Positions 46,788 to 59,141 of a stretch of 64,000 nt of DNA are shown here, piece after piece (the stretch's first letter is position 1; every line of letters starts with the position of its first letter). The stretch comes from Lantana camara. Taxonomy: Eukaryota; Streptophyta; Magnoliopsida; Lamiales; Verbenaceae. The notes beneath the pieces were generated by a model. That model made no database searches, was not told where the DNA came from, and was given only the letters and a program-made list of their open reading frames with translations. The position numbers and the translations under genes were made by a program. The DNA is taken from assembly GCA_037501455.1 (NCBI GenBank), contig CM074865.1:10639001-10703000 (forward strand). Reading direction: 5' to 3'.

Positions 46788-46890
46788 TTTTTTTTTTTTC
46801 TTTTGTTAGACAAAATTTTAGGTTGAGGGGATGACACCCCAATCCAAGGTAGGGAATGCCCTCCAGGCTCAGTGAGCACCTACAAAAGTT
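46788..46890 (-). mobile_element. Small SINE-like retroposon
   Basis: About 103 bp with a T-run at its left end (an A-tail on the minus strand) and the 12-bp target duplication CGCAAGATAGGA at 46776-46787 and 46891-46902. Copy A shows the empty site near 17556-17573 (ATTGACGCGATAGAGGATCTTAATT, read in pieces). No clear tRNA-type box B was found, so the family is open. Confidence 0.82.
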
Positions 46891-47168
46891 CGCAAGATAG
46901 GATCTTAATTGTGTTGTATTTCACGTTGCTTTTTAATTATTTGCCTTATAAATTTGTAGATGTTTAATCATAATTCTTATTTTTGGGATAACTGATTAAT
47001 TCATTCTTTACTTAATGTTTTTTTCCCTGGTAATTTTTTTTTCTTTTCTTTAGATAGTAATAAATATTCTTATAGTCTACAAAATAAATAAAAAATAAAT
47101 ATTCTTATAACAAGAAGTTTCTCCTTACATTCGCTTTTAATGGATGATTGAATTTTATAGCTACATTT

Positions 47169-47250
47169 ATAAGAGATATTGTACCATTATATTACAGACT
47201 CTTGTTTCAGTTGAAATAATCACTAAATATAATGGTACAATATCTCTTAT
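47169..47250. repeat. 25-bp perfect inverted repeat
   Basis: Arms at 47169-47193 and 47226-47250 (ATAAGAGATATTGTACC and its complement) flank a 32-base loop. Copy A contains only one diverged arm near 17783-17805. The hairpin therefore seems to have arisen in copy B by an inverted local duplication. Confidence 0.7.
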
Positions 47251-47333
47251 AACATAACATATACACATGATCTGTATTAGCAAACGATTGATACACATTT
47301 TGATCGGAAAACCAATTTTGTTCACAGAAATTT

Positions 47334-48238
47334 GAGTAAATTATATTTTTGATCCCATAGGATTGGGCGATTTGCAATTTTGGTTCCATTGTTTTAAAAA
47401 GTGACAATTTTGGTCCCGTAGGTTTCAATTTGTGACAATTTTGGTCCCAACCGTCAATTTTTGGACGAAACCATTAAACGCATGTGCATGAGAAAAGTTA
47501 AATAAAATATTTGACAAAAAAAAACCCATAAAGGTAGCTATAGCCCAATGGTCCTGAGCCAATTTCTTCTATGCGAGGTCCAGAATTCAAAACCTAGGCA
47601 ATACAATTTTTTTTCTATATTTATATATATCATTGCTTAAAATTATATTAATATTAATGTATATTTATATTTTAACATAATAATAATATATTATATAAAT
47701 ACATAATATACACTTTATACGTATATACATAATATACATATATACATTTTATACGTATATACGTATTATTATGTTAAAATATAAATATAATATATTATTA
47801 TGTTCAAATATTTTTTTAAGCTATAATTATTATGTTAAAATATAAATAAATTTAAATAATAATATAATATAAATATATTATTATGTTAAAATATAAATAT
47901 AATATATTATTATGTTAAAATATAAATATACATTAATATTAATATAATTTTAGCTATGTATATACGTATATACATTTCGTATATATGTATTATTATGTTA
48001 AAATATAAATATAATATATTATTATGTTCAAATATTTTTTTAAGCTATAATTATTACGTTAAAATATAAATAAATTTAAATAATAATACAATATAAATAT
48101 ATTATTATGTTAAAGTATAAATATAATATATTATTATGTTAAAATATAAATATACATTAATATTAATATAATTTTAAGCTATGATATATATAATATTAAT
48201 AATTTATAATATATATATACGTATAAAATGTATAACAC

Positions 48239-48295
<57 letters not shown>

Positions 48296-49433
48296 GTATT
48301 TATATAATATATTATTATTAAAATTAATTTATATTTATATAATATATTTATAATATATTTAATCATAATAATATATTTATATAATATATTTAAACATAGT
48401 AATATATTTATATTATATTAGTATTAAAATTTATTTATATTTTAACATAACAATATATTATATTTTTATTTTAACATAATAATATATTTCTATTATATTT
48501 TAACATAATAATATATTTGTATTATATTACTATTAAATATATTATTATGTTTAAATATTTTTTAAGCTATAATATTATTTAATATATAGTACATATAATA
48601 TACAAATATATATTATAACTTAAAAAATATTTTGACATAATAATATATTATATCTTTATTTTAACATAATAATATACTTATATTATATTATTATTAAAAT
48701 TTATTAATATTTTAACAAAATAATTATTTAAGCTATGATATATATAATATTAATAATTTATAATATATATACGTATAAAATGTATAACACTTGTATATAT
48801 ATATATATATATATTATGTATTTATATAATATATTATTATTAAAATTAATTTATATTTATATAATATATTTATAATATATTTAATCATAATAATATATTT
48901 ATATAATATATTTAAACATAGTAATATATTTATATTATATTAGTATTAAAATTTATTTATATTTTAACATAACAATATATTATATTTTTATTTTAACATA
49001 ATAATATATTTCTATTATATTTTAACATAATACTATTAAATATATTATTATGTTTAAATATTTTTTAAGCTATAATATTATTTAATATATAGTACATATA
49101 ATATACAAATATATATTATAACTTAAAAAATATTTTGACATAATAATATATTATATCTTTATTTTAACATAATAATATACTTATATTATATTATTATTAA
49201 AATTTATTAATATTTTAACAAAATAATTATTTGAACAAAATGTGGTGGTTGGGTTTTGAACGCTGGACCTCGTGTAAGAGAGTTGGCTCGCAACCGTTGG
49301 GCTACAGCTGCGTTTATGGTTATTTTTTGTCAAATTTTTATTTGACTTTTCAGCTGGGTCCGTCCAAAAATTGACAGTTGGGATCAAAATTGCAAATTGT
49401 CCAATCCTATGGGACCAAAAATGTAATTTACTC
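47334..49433. mobile_element. Mutator-like element with AT-rich, internally duplicated core
   Basis: 2,100 bp bounded by GAGTAAATTA / TAATTTACTC and the 9-bp duplication CAGAAATTT at 47325-47333 and 49434-49442. The inverted ends extend imperfectly for about 250 bp and contain GATTTGCAATTTTGG, GTCAATTTTTGGACG and a tRNA-like patch (TAGCCCAA...GAGGTCCAG.GTTCAAAACC). The core is almost pure A/T with a long (AT)n run at 48238-48292. No open frame. Confidence 0.88.
48178..49230. repeat. About 0.5-kb tandem duplication inside the Mutator-like element
   Basis: The unit starting AAGCTATGATATATATAATA at about 48177 recurs at about 48729 and runs to near 49230, with the same order of landmarks (ACGTATAAAATGTATAACAC, (AT)n, TATAGTACATATAATATAC). 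The main difference is a shorter (AT)n run and a small deletion in the second unit. A smaller repeat (TATTATGTTCAAATATTTTT) also occurs at 47800 and 48020. Confidence 0.8.
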
Positions 49434-49859
49434 CAGAAATTTATACCTGGTGAACTCTTTAATTTACCGCATGTAAAACTGGGCTGGGTTTTTGACGGAT
49501 AAAAAAGTGCATTAATTGCACAATTTTTAAAAAATCTTATTTTATGATCGAAAAATAAAATGTACCAAAAATATTAAATTGATAGAATTAGTAATTTACA
49601 AATTAACTTTTCGAAAAGGAGATTATCATGATCTTGGTTGGCAAGATAATGATATTCTCGAAGAAAAACACTCTGCACGGAAGGGATAATTAGGTTACAT
49701 CATTTCCATATTAAGAACAAACTACAAAAAGTCAAAAACTAGTACAACTGAAAGCAGCATGCATTACCAAATTTGTAATTACTCAACACTCAATAGCAAA
49801 TCAATCAACACACACACGACACACACACACACATACACATAATATATATATATATACTG

Positions 49860-51280
49860 ATGGCAAGCCAGTCAAACTCCAGGGAAGACGAGAAGAGCAT
49901 GAAAGAACCTACCAATGGTGACAATGAACAGACCTCGGCCGGCTGCTGCACTGTCTATATCCCATCTGAAATCACGACGGTCCAACGGCCAGGAATGCTG
50001 CACAGAGTTCCACCACAACTGCGAGCAAACAAGGAACACATTTATGCTCCAGTGGTTTTTCCACTGGGCCCGTATCACCACGACAGCCGCCCGTTTAATC
50101 AGGCGGAGCAGCTTAAAAACGAGTTTCTCGATATTATGCTGAACGACGAAAACGACAAAGCCTTCGCGCGCGGTGAGTTTCTGAAGCGCGCACAAGAATT
50201 CAGAAACTTCTACGGAGGCATGCAGGGAGTTTACGACGACAATGCATTGGCGGAGATAATGCTTCGTGATGTATGCTTCGTTGTTTATTACATGGAGTCG
50301 GTTGTTGATGGACGTGATCAAGTTATGCGCCATATATTACGTCGCCTTGGATTGTCCGGAACGATATTCATGTGGCGTGATCTCTTAATGTTGGAGAATC
50401 AGGTTCCTTTATGGGCAATCAAGCTCTTAACCAGAATAACATTATTCAAGGGCGATGCTAATGATACTCGTGTGGAAGAACTTATTCTCAAGTTGGTAAG
50501 CGAACTCAGTACGGATCATGAGTCCTCGCTTCCATTTGTTCGTCCTAGGGGAGATGGCGAAGAAGAAGAACCTCTCCACCTTGTAGATGTCAGCCGTACA
50601 TCTCTACTCATCAAACCGCGGAGGAGTAATTAATAGTACTAATGGATCAAGAAACTGGGTTTTTCGTAAGGTTTTCAGAAACCTGAAATGGAAAATTAGC
50701 AGCTGGGATGACCAAAAAAAACGTACTTTCATCCCGAACCACCCGGCTCGGTCCGTGATGGATCTAAAAGCAAAGGGAATTCAAGTCCACCTGAGTTCCA
50801 AATGCTTAACAGACATCAGATTCGAGTCCTATTGGTTCTTCGGGAAACTGCTGCTTCCCACTTTCTTCATCAATAACAACAGCAAGGTGTTCTTCTCCAA
50901 TCTAATTGCCTTTGAAATGTCCCCAGAAACTGACACAGTTTGAGGTCATCTCATACGTTAATTTCATGCAATCGCTGATTGAGAGCCCTAAGGACGTCAA
51001 AGAGTTGCGGGAAAAGGGCGTGTTATCATCTTTGATGAATGATGAGCAAGTGATGATTGCATTCAAAGAAATCGACATTTACGGAATGGATACTGAAATT
51101 TTTAATGATGTGAAGATGAAGATTGACTGGCATTGTCGAAGCAAGGCGAAGACATGGATGGTTGAGCTGGGTTACACTTACTTTCGTAATCCATGGTCTG
51201 CTATTGCTCTCTTCAGCGCTGCTCTTCTTTTGTGCCTCACCTTTATTCAGACCATCTATACCATGAAGTCTGGTAAATAA
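49860..51280 (+). pseudogene. DUF247 gene, copy B, frameshifted
   Basis: Closely follows copy A from MAS-SNSR through the PLGPYHH block, AEIMLRDVCFV, LENQVPLWAIKLLTR and the C-terminal membrane helix (AIALFSAALLLCLTFIQ). Relative to copy A it has a 13-base insertion at about 50631-50643 that brings a TAA at once (50631-50633), and a 2-base loss near 50931-50943. The three pieces are open separately (49860-50633, to 50943, to 51280). A truncated 257-residue product lacking the C-terminal anchor could still be made. An RNA-level rescue is unlikely, as no splice sites flank the insertion. Copies A and B are similar throughout, so the loss is probably recent. Confidence 0.9.
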
Positions 51281-52025
51281 ATAAGAAAGTGTATGCATGT
51301 TTTGAATAATTAATATATAATAATAATCAAGAATTTGGCAGGTAATTTACCTATTCTTCCTGCACCATGGAGGACAGATTCCACGAGAATAATCAAGTGT
51401 TTGCATGAGTAATGATGTATTATACATCTCAAGTTTTTATTAAATAAAATTATTTCTATTTTTAATATATAGCACTACTGTAATTATGTCTCAATTATAT
51501 TTCATCTCATATTTCATTCGCCCAACCCAACAAGTGTATTGATACACATTTGAAATTAAAAGAAATAAATTATTTTTTCAATTTTTTTCATAGCATAACT
51601 ATTTTTCATAGCATAATTGTAAAAATAACTTAAATAAGAGGTAAAGCATGTAATTGAAATAGGTGATCCAATTGATAACATCTTATTTATTTATTTAGTT
51701 TCTACCTTTAAGGAAAAATTTGCATTTACTACCCCTCAAATTATGGGAAATTACAAAGGTGTCCTCTCATTTTATCTTTTTACGAAAAACACAGTGATGT
51801 TCATGTGTTTTCAATTTTCACGTACGAGTAGATGAAAATTATACAAAGACCATAATACCCATTACATCAAAATGAAAAGTAATTTAACATTGGTGATTTT
51901 ATTAAATTTAAAGTACCCTTAACTAACTTAAATTAATTATTAAATTCCTAAATAACCTTAATTAGGTTCTAAAATATTGTTACCTCTAAGTAACATAATT
52001 TGCAAATGTAATATCACAAAAGAAA

Positions 52026-52275
52026 ATCATACAACTTGCGAAGGTTTGGTGCTGCTTGTGATGTGGGCCAAATGTGGGCCTAAGCCCACTGGAATAACTG
52101 CACGTAACCAACACTTAATACCGTAATACGTATTAGTCCATACAAAAGAAGTTGGGCTAGAAACCCAAGCCCAAACCATCAATAGACTCAATTTACTCCT
52201 ATACCCTCAAAAATAGGTTTACAAACATTGTTAGATTATGACGCATGTTCCCATATCCCATTTCTAATAGCTCAA
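52026..52275. other. Short flank left of the Harbinger/LINE pair
   Basis: About 250 bp of unique sequence. GGGCC/GCCC motifs recur (AAATGTGGGCCTAAGCCCAC), but no gene is seen. It ends with CTCAA, the first part of the LINE target duplication. Confidence 0.45.
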
Positions 52276-52909
52276 GAGGCCGTTTGATACACATGATTAT
52301 GTAATTTTATGTAATCTTTCTGTCAAGCATTAAGTGAGATTAATGTCTTTTAGAACATCTTAATTTTTTGTTTGATATGCTTGTTTTTCAATTTAATTCC
52401 ACCTATTGGGATTTAATTTTGTGTTTGTTATGAAAGATTAAACATGAGTTGTTTCTTAAAATGACTTATTTACCCTTCTTTAAAAACTTCAAAATGTGTT
52501 CTTCCCCTTTAGATCAAATGCAACAAAAAATAATTTTTCCCCTTCCTGGCGGGCAGAGGCAAGGTGCCAAAAACAATAGTTTGGGATTACACAATAGGAA
52601 ATCCCATAGCAGCAAACTTCCATATGCAAGGTGCCAAAAACAATAAACATTATTAAAATACAACTGTCTAAGAGTTGAATTGCCAATACTTATGATTACA
52701 CAATAGCAAATCCCATAGCAGCAAAATTCATACAATGTCGAAGCAATTTCAGCACAACTTCAAGGTAAATAATCCCTCAAATATTTATATAAACTACATA
52801 TAAACTTATCACAGCAGGATAAAGCTATAAGGCATTCAAAAACAATACAAAAAAACAACACTGGGAGGGTAGTTTCAAAATATATACTTTCACACAGCAA
52901 GGGATGATT

Positions 52910-54000
52910 TTACTTAGCCTTACGAATCAACATGACAACATACGCAGGTCTAACTTCAATAGGCATTCCATAAAATGCTAGCATATCATTCCGACTGTTA
53001 ACCAGATGCGAAACGGCCCACATCACTTCTTCCAAGGACAAACCTGGTAACATGGATAAAGCTTCATACAAGCCACTTTTCAGAATATCGTCTCCATCAG
53101 ATGATAACTTTGGTTGTGGTGGTGGCTGCTTCAACGAGATTGCAATATCACCAATTGCCAATCTAGTCGAAGTCATGACCTCACCCATCATCTTTTCAAT
53201 GTCTTTAGTGTCTTCTTGCTTGCATCTTTTTCGTTTCCGACTCGGGTTGGATTCGGTGAACTCGTCTACATCAGCTGGCAACGTACTGTTATCCTCTAGG
53301 TCTATCACGTTGTTCGAGTTTGCTGAATGTGTATCACTCATTTGCTTTGGATTCCCAGATTGTGAATCCATATGGCTGCCACTCCGAAGCTCGTTAAATG
53401 CATCATTTACATCAACCGAATGCTTGCCCGTTGCCTTATCCTTCCCGAACAGAATGTTCCAACGCTGCAGCCCGGGGAAAGTTTTACCTTTGACCAATTT
53501 TACTCCATCCGGGTGAACCTGCAATAAGATTGCAGCCAAAAAATCCCAATTATATTTACTACATAATAAAACTGTACTTGTGTTCATTACAATAATCCTA
53601 ATAAACAGCAAATATAAAGTATGCGCTATACCTTTGCATGTTCTTCCCACGCTCCATTTTTTTCCTCGATAAACATTTTCGATACTTGGTCAAAGGCAAA
53701 ACCACTAGCTCCACTTGCTGCAAGTATAACTACGCATGCAGAGTGTGTTTTTCTCCACATGCTTATTTTCGATTTGATGTGAGTTTCTATGATCCCGCAT
53801 CCCGGGAACTTCTCTTCCATTAGGTTAACAACACGCTTCACGTAACCGCCCCAAAGTGAGCCATCCAATTTCACTCCCTCTGCGTGCAATATTTCAAGAC
53901 ATTGCAACAAAACATCCTCTTCCTTTGTTGTGAAGAAACGACGGGGCGTATTACCTCCCTTACCCACTTCTGTACGTATGTGTGACGTCGCTCTTGCCAT
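52910..54000 (-). CDS. Harbinger Myb/SANT-like accessory protein
   Basis: In PIF/Harbinger elements this protein binds DNA and helps bring the transposase to the nucleus and to the element ends. Two exons join in phase 0: 54000-53632 and 53518-52910, 325 aa. The N-terminal part has the Myb/SANT-like (PF12776) pattern: FFTTKEEDVLLQCL, LDGSLWGGYVKRVVNLMEEKFPGC, HIKSKISMWRK, then SGFAFDQ and WEEHAKVHPDGVKL. A later segment is basic (SRKRKRCKQED, a likely nuclear signal). The C-terminus LEEVMWAVSHLVNSRNDMLAFYGM is typical of the family. MARATSH was chosen as start because the upstream in-frame extension is hydrophobic and lies before a GCAGGTT acceptor-like site. No break was found. Confidence 0.85.
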
Positions 54001-54344
54001 AACCTGCATAATATACAAAGCCATTACAAAAATATTATTAGAACTGAATAACATATTTACTACAAACAATTGACATTGATATAAAGCTATAAACAGATTC
54101 ATAGTATCTTCTACACAGAAAGAAACATAAAATAAATAGACTAAAGACAGTTGTCATCCCCATTATTCCAAAAATCACACTTGAAACAAGGGAAACATGA
54201 ATTTCAATATCAAAATTAAATGATACAATAACCTGGAATGATAAGCATAGTGTTAATTCTTCAAAATGTCAACTGACATAAACAGAAAAAAAAATCCTTA
54301 AAATGAAATGACATTAATCGCAAAAGGTTTGTATTCCTATTCCA

Positions 54345-55726
54345 TTAGTTATGCCGATTTTGAAACATCTCATTTGCCAATATGTCCCTAAAGTTGGTCC
54401 ATGCATGCGTAGTCTCTATTGTGTCAATGTACTCCGAATCATCACCATCATGTTCCCTTTCTTCACGGAATACTTCCTCTTCTATCGGATCAACAGCCAT
54501 TTGGGTTCTTATGAAATTGTGCAACATGTCACATGCTAATATAGTCCAGTTTTGAATTTTGATAGGATACCACGCGCGGCTTCGTAGGATGGCCCAGCGA
54601 CCTTTCAGCAGGGCAAAAGCCCGCTCGATAACATTGCGGGCTCTACTATGCCTAAGGTTGAATAACTCCCGTGATGTTCTAGGTGCTAAAGAACCGGTAC
54701 CAAACTCTTTTAGGTGGTAGCGTGTGCCACGATAAGGTGTTAGGAACCCGTCGGCGTTGGTGTAACCACAATCGGCAAGATAGTATGTCCCTAAATTGGA
54801 AAAATAAAATTTATTACTCATACTACCAGCATCACAATTATTAAATTTGAAAAAGAAATGAAAAATTAAAATTATTACCATTCGGCACACGTAATCCATT
54901 TGGTCTTGTGATGGCATCCCGGAGAATCCTACTGTCAGCAGCAGAACCCTCCCACCCAGCCAAAACGTAAGTAAAATTCATTTATGGATTGCAAACACCC
55001 AAAACGTTAACTGCCACATTTCCTTTACGCGTACGATACTTTGCTTGAACGTTTTGACGGACAATTACTTCAACATAGGTGCCATCTAAAGCACCAAGAC
55101 AGCCCTGAAACATGTTGGCAGTTTGGAATTTTTACTAAAAATTATATAGCATAGATGCAATACATGATAGGAATTTATTTCAATTATGAATCATTTCACT
55201 ACACCTTGAAATGTTTCCACGGTTCGCTGGAGCAGCTCGTCGGAACGGGGGTTGGTTCAATCAAAAGAACATGGCTGATTCGAAGAACGGCTCGGAGAGT
55301 CTCTTTAAAATATTTACTAACAGTGTGACCGGACACATGGAAATCCCCTTTGACAACTCTATTTTTCTTATGATGCGCTAGAATATTAAGAAACATGGTT
55401 GTTTTCATAGGTATGCTAACAAAGCGTTCGTGAGTCAGGCCACCCAAATTTTCCAATAAATAGCAAAGTCTACAAAAGGCATTCCTATCCATCCGAAGGT
55501 TATCAATACAATTAGTATCGCTGATTTTGGTATAACGCCGCAATTGGCTGAGTTGATCAGGCTGCTTTGATATTAAACTCCAGCTTCGTGCAGCCCTAAC
55601 AGGACGAGCATCAGCTGACCGAACTCTCCTCAGGTGGTACAGGTACAAAAGTGCTAACAATGTATTCGATTGCAGGACTAGTAGCTCAAGCAATAGGAGT
55701 ACTTTAAGTTTAACGTAGTAGTCCAT
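54345..55726 (-). pseudogene. Harbinger DDE transposase with one stop codon
   Basis: Exons 55726-55205, 55104-54879 and 54790-54345 join in phase to 397 codons, the normal length for plant HARBI1-like transposases. Exon 1 has FRMD-type residues (NLRMDRNAFCRLCYLL) and the helix HVSGHTVSKYFKETLRAVL. Exon 2 carries the first catalytic Asp in GCLGALDGTYV, then VAVNVLGVCNP, a TAA at 54982-54984, then MNFTYVLAGWEGSAADSRIL in the same frame. Exon 3 has the second Asp (YYLADCGY) and the Glu (ARNVIERAFALLKGRW). The stop is the only break seen, so the inactivation is recent. A truncated product would lack two catalytic residues. Confidence 0.88.
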
Positions 55727-57098
55727 TGGTATCTATTACAACGAAACATTTCAACAGAGTATAACAAATAAATTCTTCTAGGAAAATAACGTTTACATAT
55801 CCAACAACATTCATTAGAAAAAATGTTTAACACCAATGAATCTTTTACTTTTATGTTACGGACAATGTTAATTTTTTACTCTAACTTACACAAGACCTTC
55901 AAATACCTATGTAGTACTTAAAGGTAGACAGTAATCTCCCAAACAATCATTCTGTTCCCATATAAAAACTTACGCCATCATTGTTACGAAAATTTTAAGT
56001 TGTGAAAAGATTTACAAGTGTGTTTAACATGTTCATCAAAACTTAACAAGCTCAAAGAGGGCAACAACAAATCAGCAAACATGTACAAAACACATTTTCC
56101 TCCTCTACATAGCTAGCTGCGCAAAAATTATGAAGGAACCATGACAAATTCATTTTGGTTAATATAAGAGTCTATTACCTCAGATTTGGAGGAAAACTCT
56201 TCTGCGAAATGAAATGCAGCTCGCAGCCTCAGGCCTCAAATACAATCTACAAACTGTAGAGAAACAACGATATTTTCAACTAAAATTTCCAAGTTAAAAA
56301 ACCCAAGCATTATTAAACATAAATACATAATAACATGTCACAGAGAATGGACATATACAAAAGGAGGGACAAGAAAAGAAAACTAGAAATTTCTTTTCAC
56401 ATTCTCATAAGAAAGAAGAGACTGGAGAAGTAAAACTGCCATCTTGCCAGATGTATACTTCTGATGGCACTGTTTTTATTCTGGCCCCAAAAACTAACTT
56501 AAAAACTTATTTTAATATGATTCAAGCAAATCTAAACTTGCATATTAAAAGAATTTAAAATCACAGCCACTAAATTGAGATTCCGACACACAAATTATGA
56601 TCAATTTGATGTAAGATATTTGTAGAAGGGTTGCCGGCAATTTGCAAAATTTCTCAGAAACACAAAAAGAAAATTAATGAAAATCAAAACAAAATGGTAA
56701 AGCAAAGAAAATCTCACCGTCACTCGGAAGGCGCCGAAGGAAATCGGTGCTGCCGCGCTGAACTGACAAACCCTAACTGTAAATAATGGGCAAGAAATTC
56801 CTCTCTTTTGTGGGGGCGCGAAAATGAGGCGCGAAGATGAGGGCAAAATGGGAGTGAAATGTTCGTACAATGCCAGAGGGAAGGTAATGTGAGATAATCT
56901 GACACCCCCCTCTAAGATTCAATGTGGGAGTTAATCCTTGAAAAGTACAAGGATTATGTCGGGTCAAGGATTAAAATTGGCGGGTCAGAGTTATTTAGTC
57001 TTCAATATCAAACATGATATTGTGGAAGATTAAGTCCGCTTGGAGGGCCTAATCTCCCATATCAAACGGCCTCCAAGCATATTGGGCGGAATGAGGAT

Positions 57099-57494
57099 TT
57101 GGTGTATAAAGGAATCAGTGAAAAGGATCTGACAGAAAAAGACTGCTCACCTTTTTCTGGTACTTCACGATTCGCCTCTCCTCTCATACAATCTCATGAA
57201 ACCCAAATCACATGCTCTAATTCCTTTAAACTAGGCCTATGCCAAAAGATCCCATCTAGTGACATTAGACCCTCTTTCTCTGAGAAATCAGACCTTATTT
57301 CCAGCCAGGGCCCATTACATAACCCCATCGCCCCTATGATTATTGACCTCAAAGACAATAGCCCAACCCAACCTCCTATTTCGAACCCGGTAATCTCCCC
57401 ATGCAGCAACCCAATACAAACAAATCTAGCCCATTTGGAATCTGATCCATTAAGTCTCCCCAAAGATAACCCTGCCATCGATAAACCCAGCTAA
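57099..57494 (+). pseudogene. LINE ORF1 C-terminal remnant
   Basis: An open frame of 131 codons rich in Ser, Pro and Asn, without the RNA-binding domain or zinc knuckle that would lie upstream. By position it is the linker-like C-terminal part of the LINE Gag-like protein. Sequence conservation in this part is always weak, so the call rests on context. Confidence 0.5.
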
Positions 57495-57944
57495 GCAGAA
57501 AATCTCACAAGAAGACTGTATTACTCCCACAGGTGACTTTGCCAAATCCCTGTCAGTCCCGCTCTCGCGCAGCTCTCACCCAGACTATCTCTACAACTGT
57601 TTCGTAGAACTCCTGCACCTTACTTCCCGACACTCACACGATCCCTCCTCTCGACACTACAGGTTTGATTAATGTCCCCCTTTCTCTTAATCACCAGCCC
57701 TCTCCTCCCACAGCTATCGCAACCTTACCTTTCCCAATCTTCTAAGAAAACCACACCAAATCTCGCCTCTCTGCTCCTCCAAAAACCACCGCTTCAAGCA
57801 TTCCTGTTCAGACACCTTCTTTTAATAACCCAGATAAGAGAAAATTATCTGATGAACTTATTGATTCCAATTTCCTACCCACCTAGAAAAAACGTTCTAT
57901 TGTATCAGATTCTGTTCCGGCGGAGGCTGCACGACAGCCCCGCC

Positions 57945-59140
57945 ACTCCCAATGAGTCTCCTATTTTGGAACAGTCGGGGATTGGGAGGTCCCCGCACAG
58001 TTCAAGAACTCAGGGCATTAATTGAAGCCCACACTCCCATCATTGTTTTCCTTTCGGAAACCAAAAGCAGATACCACAAAATTGAGTTTTTGAAATCTCA
58101 CCTGAACATGTTTGGAGTTGGAGTGGATGTTGTAGGTCGCAGTGGGGGCCTCACCTTGCTGTGACAAAAGGATGTTGATGTCACTTTACTCAAGTACTCA
58201 ACTTCAGTCGTAACCATATTGATGTTGTTGTGTCTCTCGCCCCCGACAAACCTTGTTGGCACTCACTGGGTTTTATGGCAACCCAGAGCACACTCGCCGT
58301 CATGAATCTTGGAAGACTCTAACCCATCTTGGGAACCTGTACAATATGCCTTGGCTTTGTGGAGGGGATTTTAATGAAATTCTGTCAAACTTATGGGGGA
58401 GATACCCGGCAACCTTACCTCATCAATGCGTTCCAACACTGCATTTCCTCTTGTGGCCTCGCTGATCTCGGATTCGATGGACCACCCTTCACCTGGTCTA
58501 ATAACAAAAAATTCCCTGCCACTATTCGTGCCAGGTTGGATCGGTGTTTAGCAAACCAAACTTGGATAGCCTCCTTTCCATATTCCCAAATTTCTCACCT
58601 AGCCGCTGTAAACTCTGATCATGCCCCTATCCTAGTTTCTCTATCCACCCCACATCCTACAAGTGGTGCACGAAGGAAACATAGTTTCAAGTTTGAAGCC
58701 ATGTGGCTTCGACACACAGGTTGTGATGAGGTCGTCGCTAATAATTGGAATTCACCTACTGCTTCAGGCAACGTTTGCTCCACTTGGAGAAAGCTAGCAA
58801 GTTGTCGTTCTGCCCTTACTCGTTGGGAAAAGAAAGAGTTTACTGAACCAAGAAAACACATTGAAAGTTTGGAATCTCGTCTTATTGATCTTCGTGGAGG
58901 ACTTATAACAGATTACACAAAACACGAAGAAAGGAATATCAAAGCTGAGATTGACAAAAGTTATGCTCGGGAAGAAGTTAGATGGAAGCAAAGAGCTAAA
59001 TCTCATTGGATTAGTGAAGGAGATCGTAACACATCCTATTTTCACTCTTGAGCATCTAGTAGACGTAGAAAAAATAGAATTGCACGACTCAAAGATGAAC
59101 ATGGATCGTGGGTAGATTCAGAACAGGATATAGAAGGAGT
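57945..59140 (+). pseudogene. LINE endonuclease (APE-type) region, broken
   Basis: Starts LLFWNSRGLGGPRTVQELR and FLSETKS, the first motifs of the exonuclease-endonuclease-phosphatase fold that nicks target DNA. A stop at about 58162 and frameshifts follow. The frame resumes with the AGxGDFNE-like motif (CGGDFNEIL, about 58355-58390 in another frame), then PPFTWSN, RLDRCLAN and the catalytic NSDHAPI near 58610-58630. RAKSHWISEGDRNTSYFH precedes a TGA at 59049-59051. Cannot make an intact enzyme. Confidence 0.85.
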
Positions 59141-59141
59141 T

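Larger units (their letters stand above)
46055..52025 (+). repeat. DUF247 duplication block, copy B
   Basis: Aligns with copy A (16870-21115) from TTTTATTTTATTCCTTCC to AACATAATTTGCAAATGTAA. Its extra length is explained by insertions absent from copy A: the MITE at 46318-46497, the SINE-like piece at 46788-46890 and the Mutator-like element at 47334-49433. Confidence 0.85.
52276..57073 (-). mobile_element. PIF/Harbinger transposon
   Basis: 4,798 bp with inverted ends GAGGCCGTTTGATA / TATCAAACGGCCTC and the 3-bp duplication CAA at 52273-52275 and 57074-57076. It carries the two genes expected of the superfamily, a Myb/SANT-like protein and a DDE transposase, both on the minus strand. The non-coding DNA at 55730-57070 and 52276-52900 is subterminal and UTR sequence. 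Harbinger usually prefers TWA targets, so CAA is atypical. Confidence 0.93.

Noticed and set aside
47530..47600. tRNA gene suggested by box A/B-like sequence
   Set aside because: No cloverleaf can be drawn and the same patch is mirrored in the other inverted end, so it is part of the transposon terminus.
50587..51280. Separate small genes in the second half of DUF247 copy B
   Set aside because: They are pieces of one pseudogene; alignment with copy A explains both breaks as a 13-bp insertion and a 2-bp loss.
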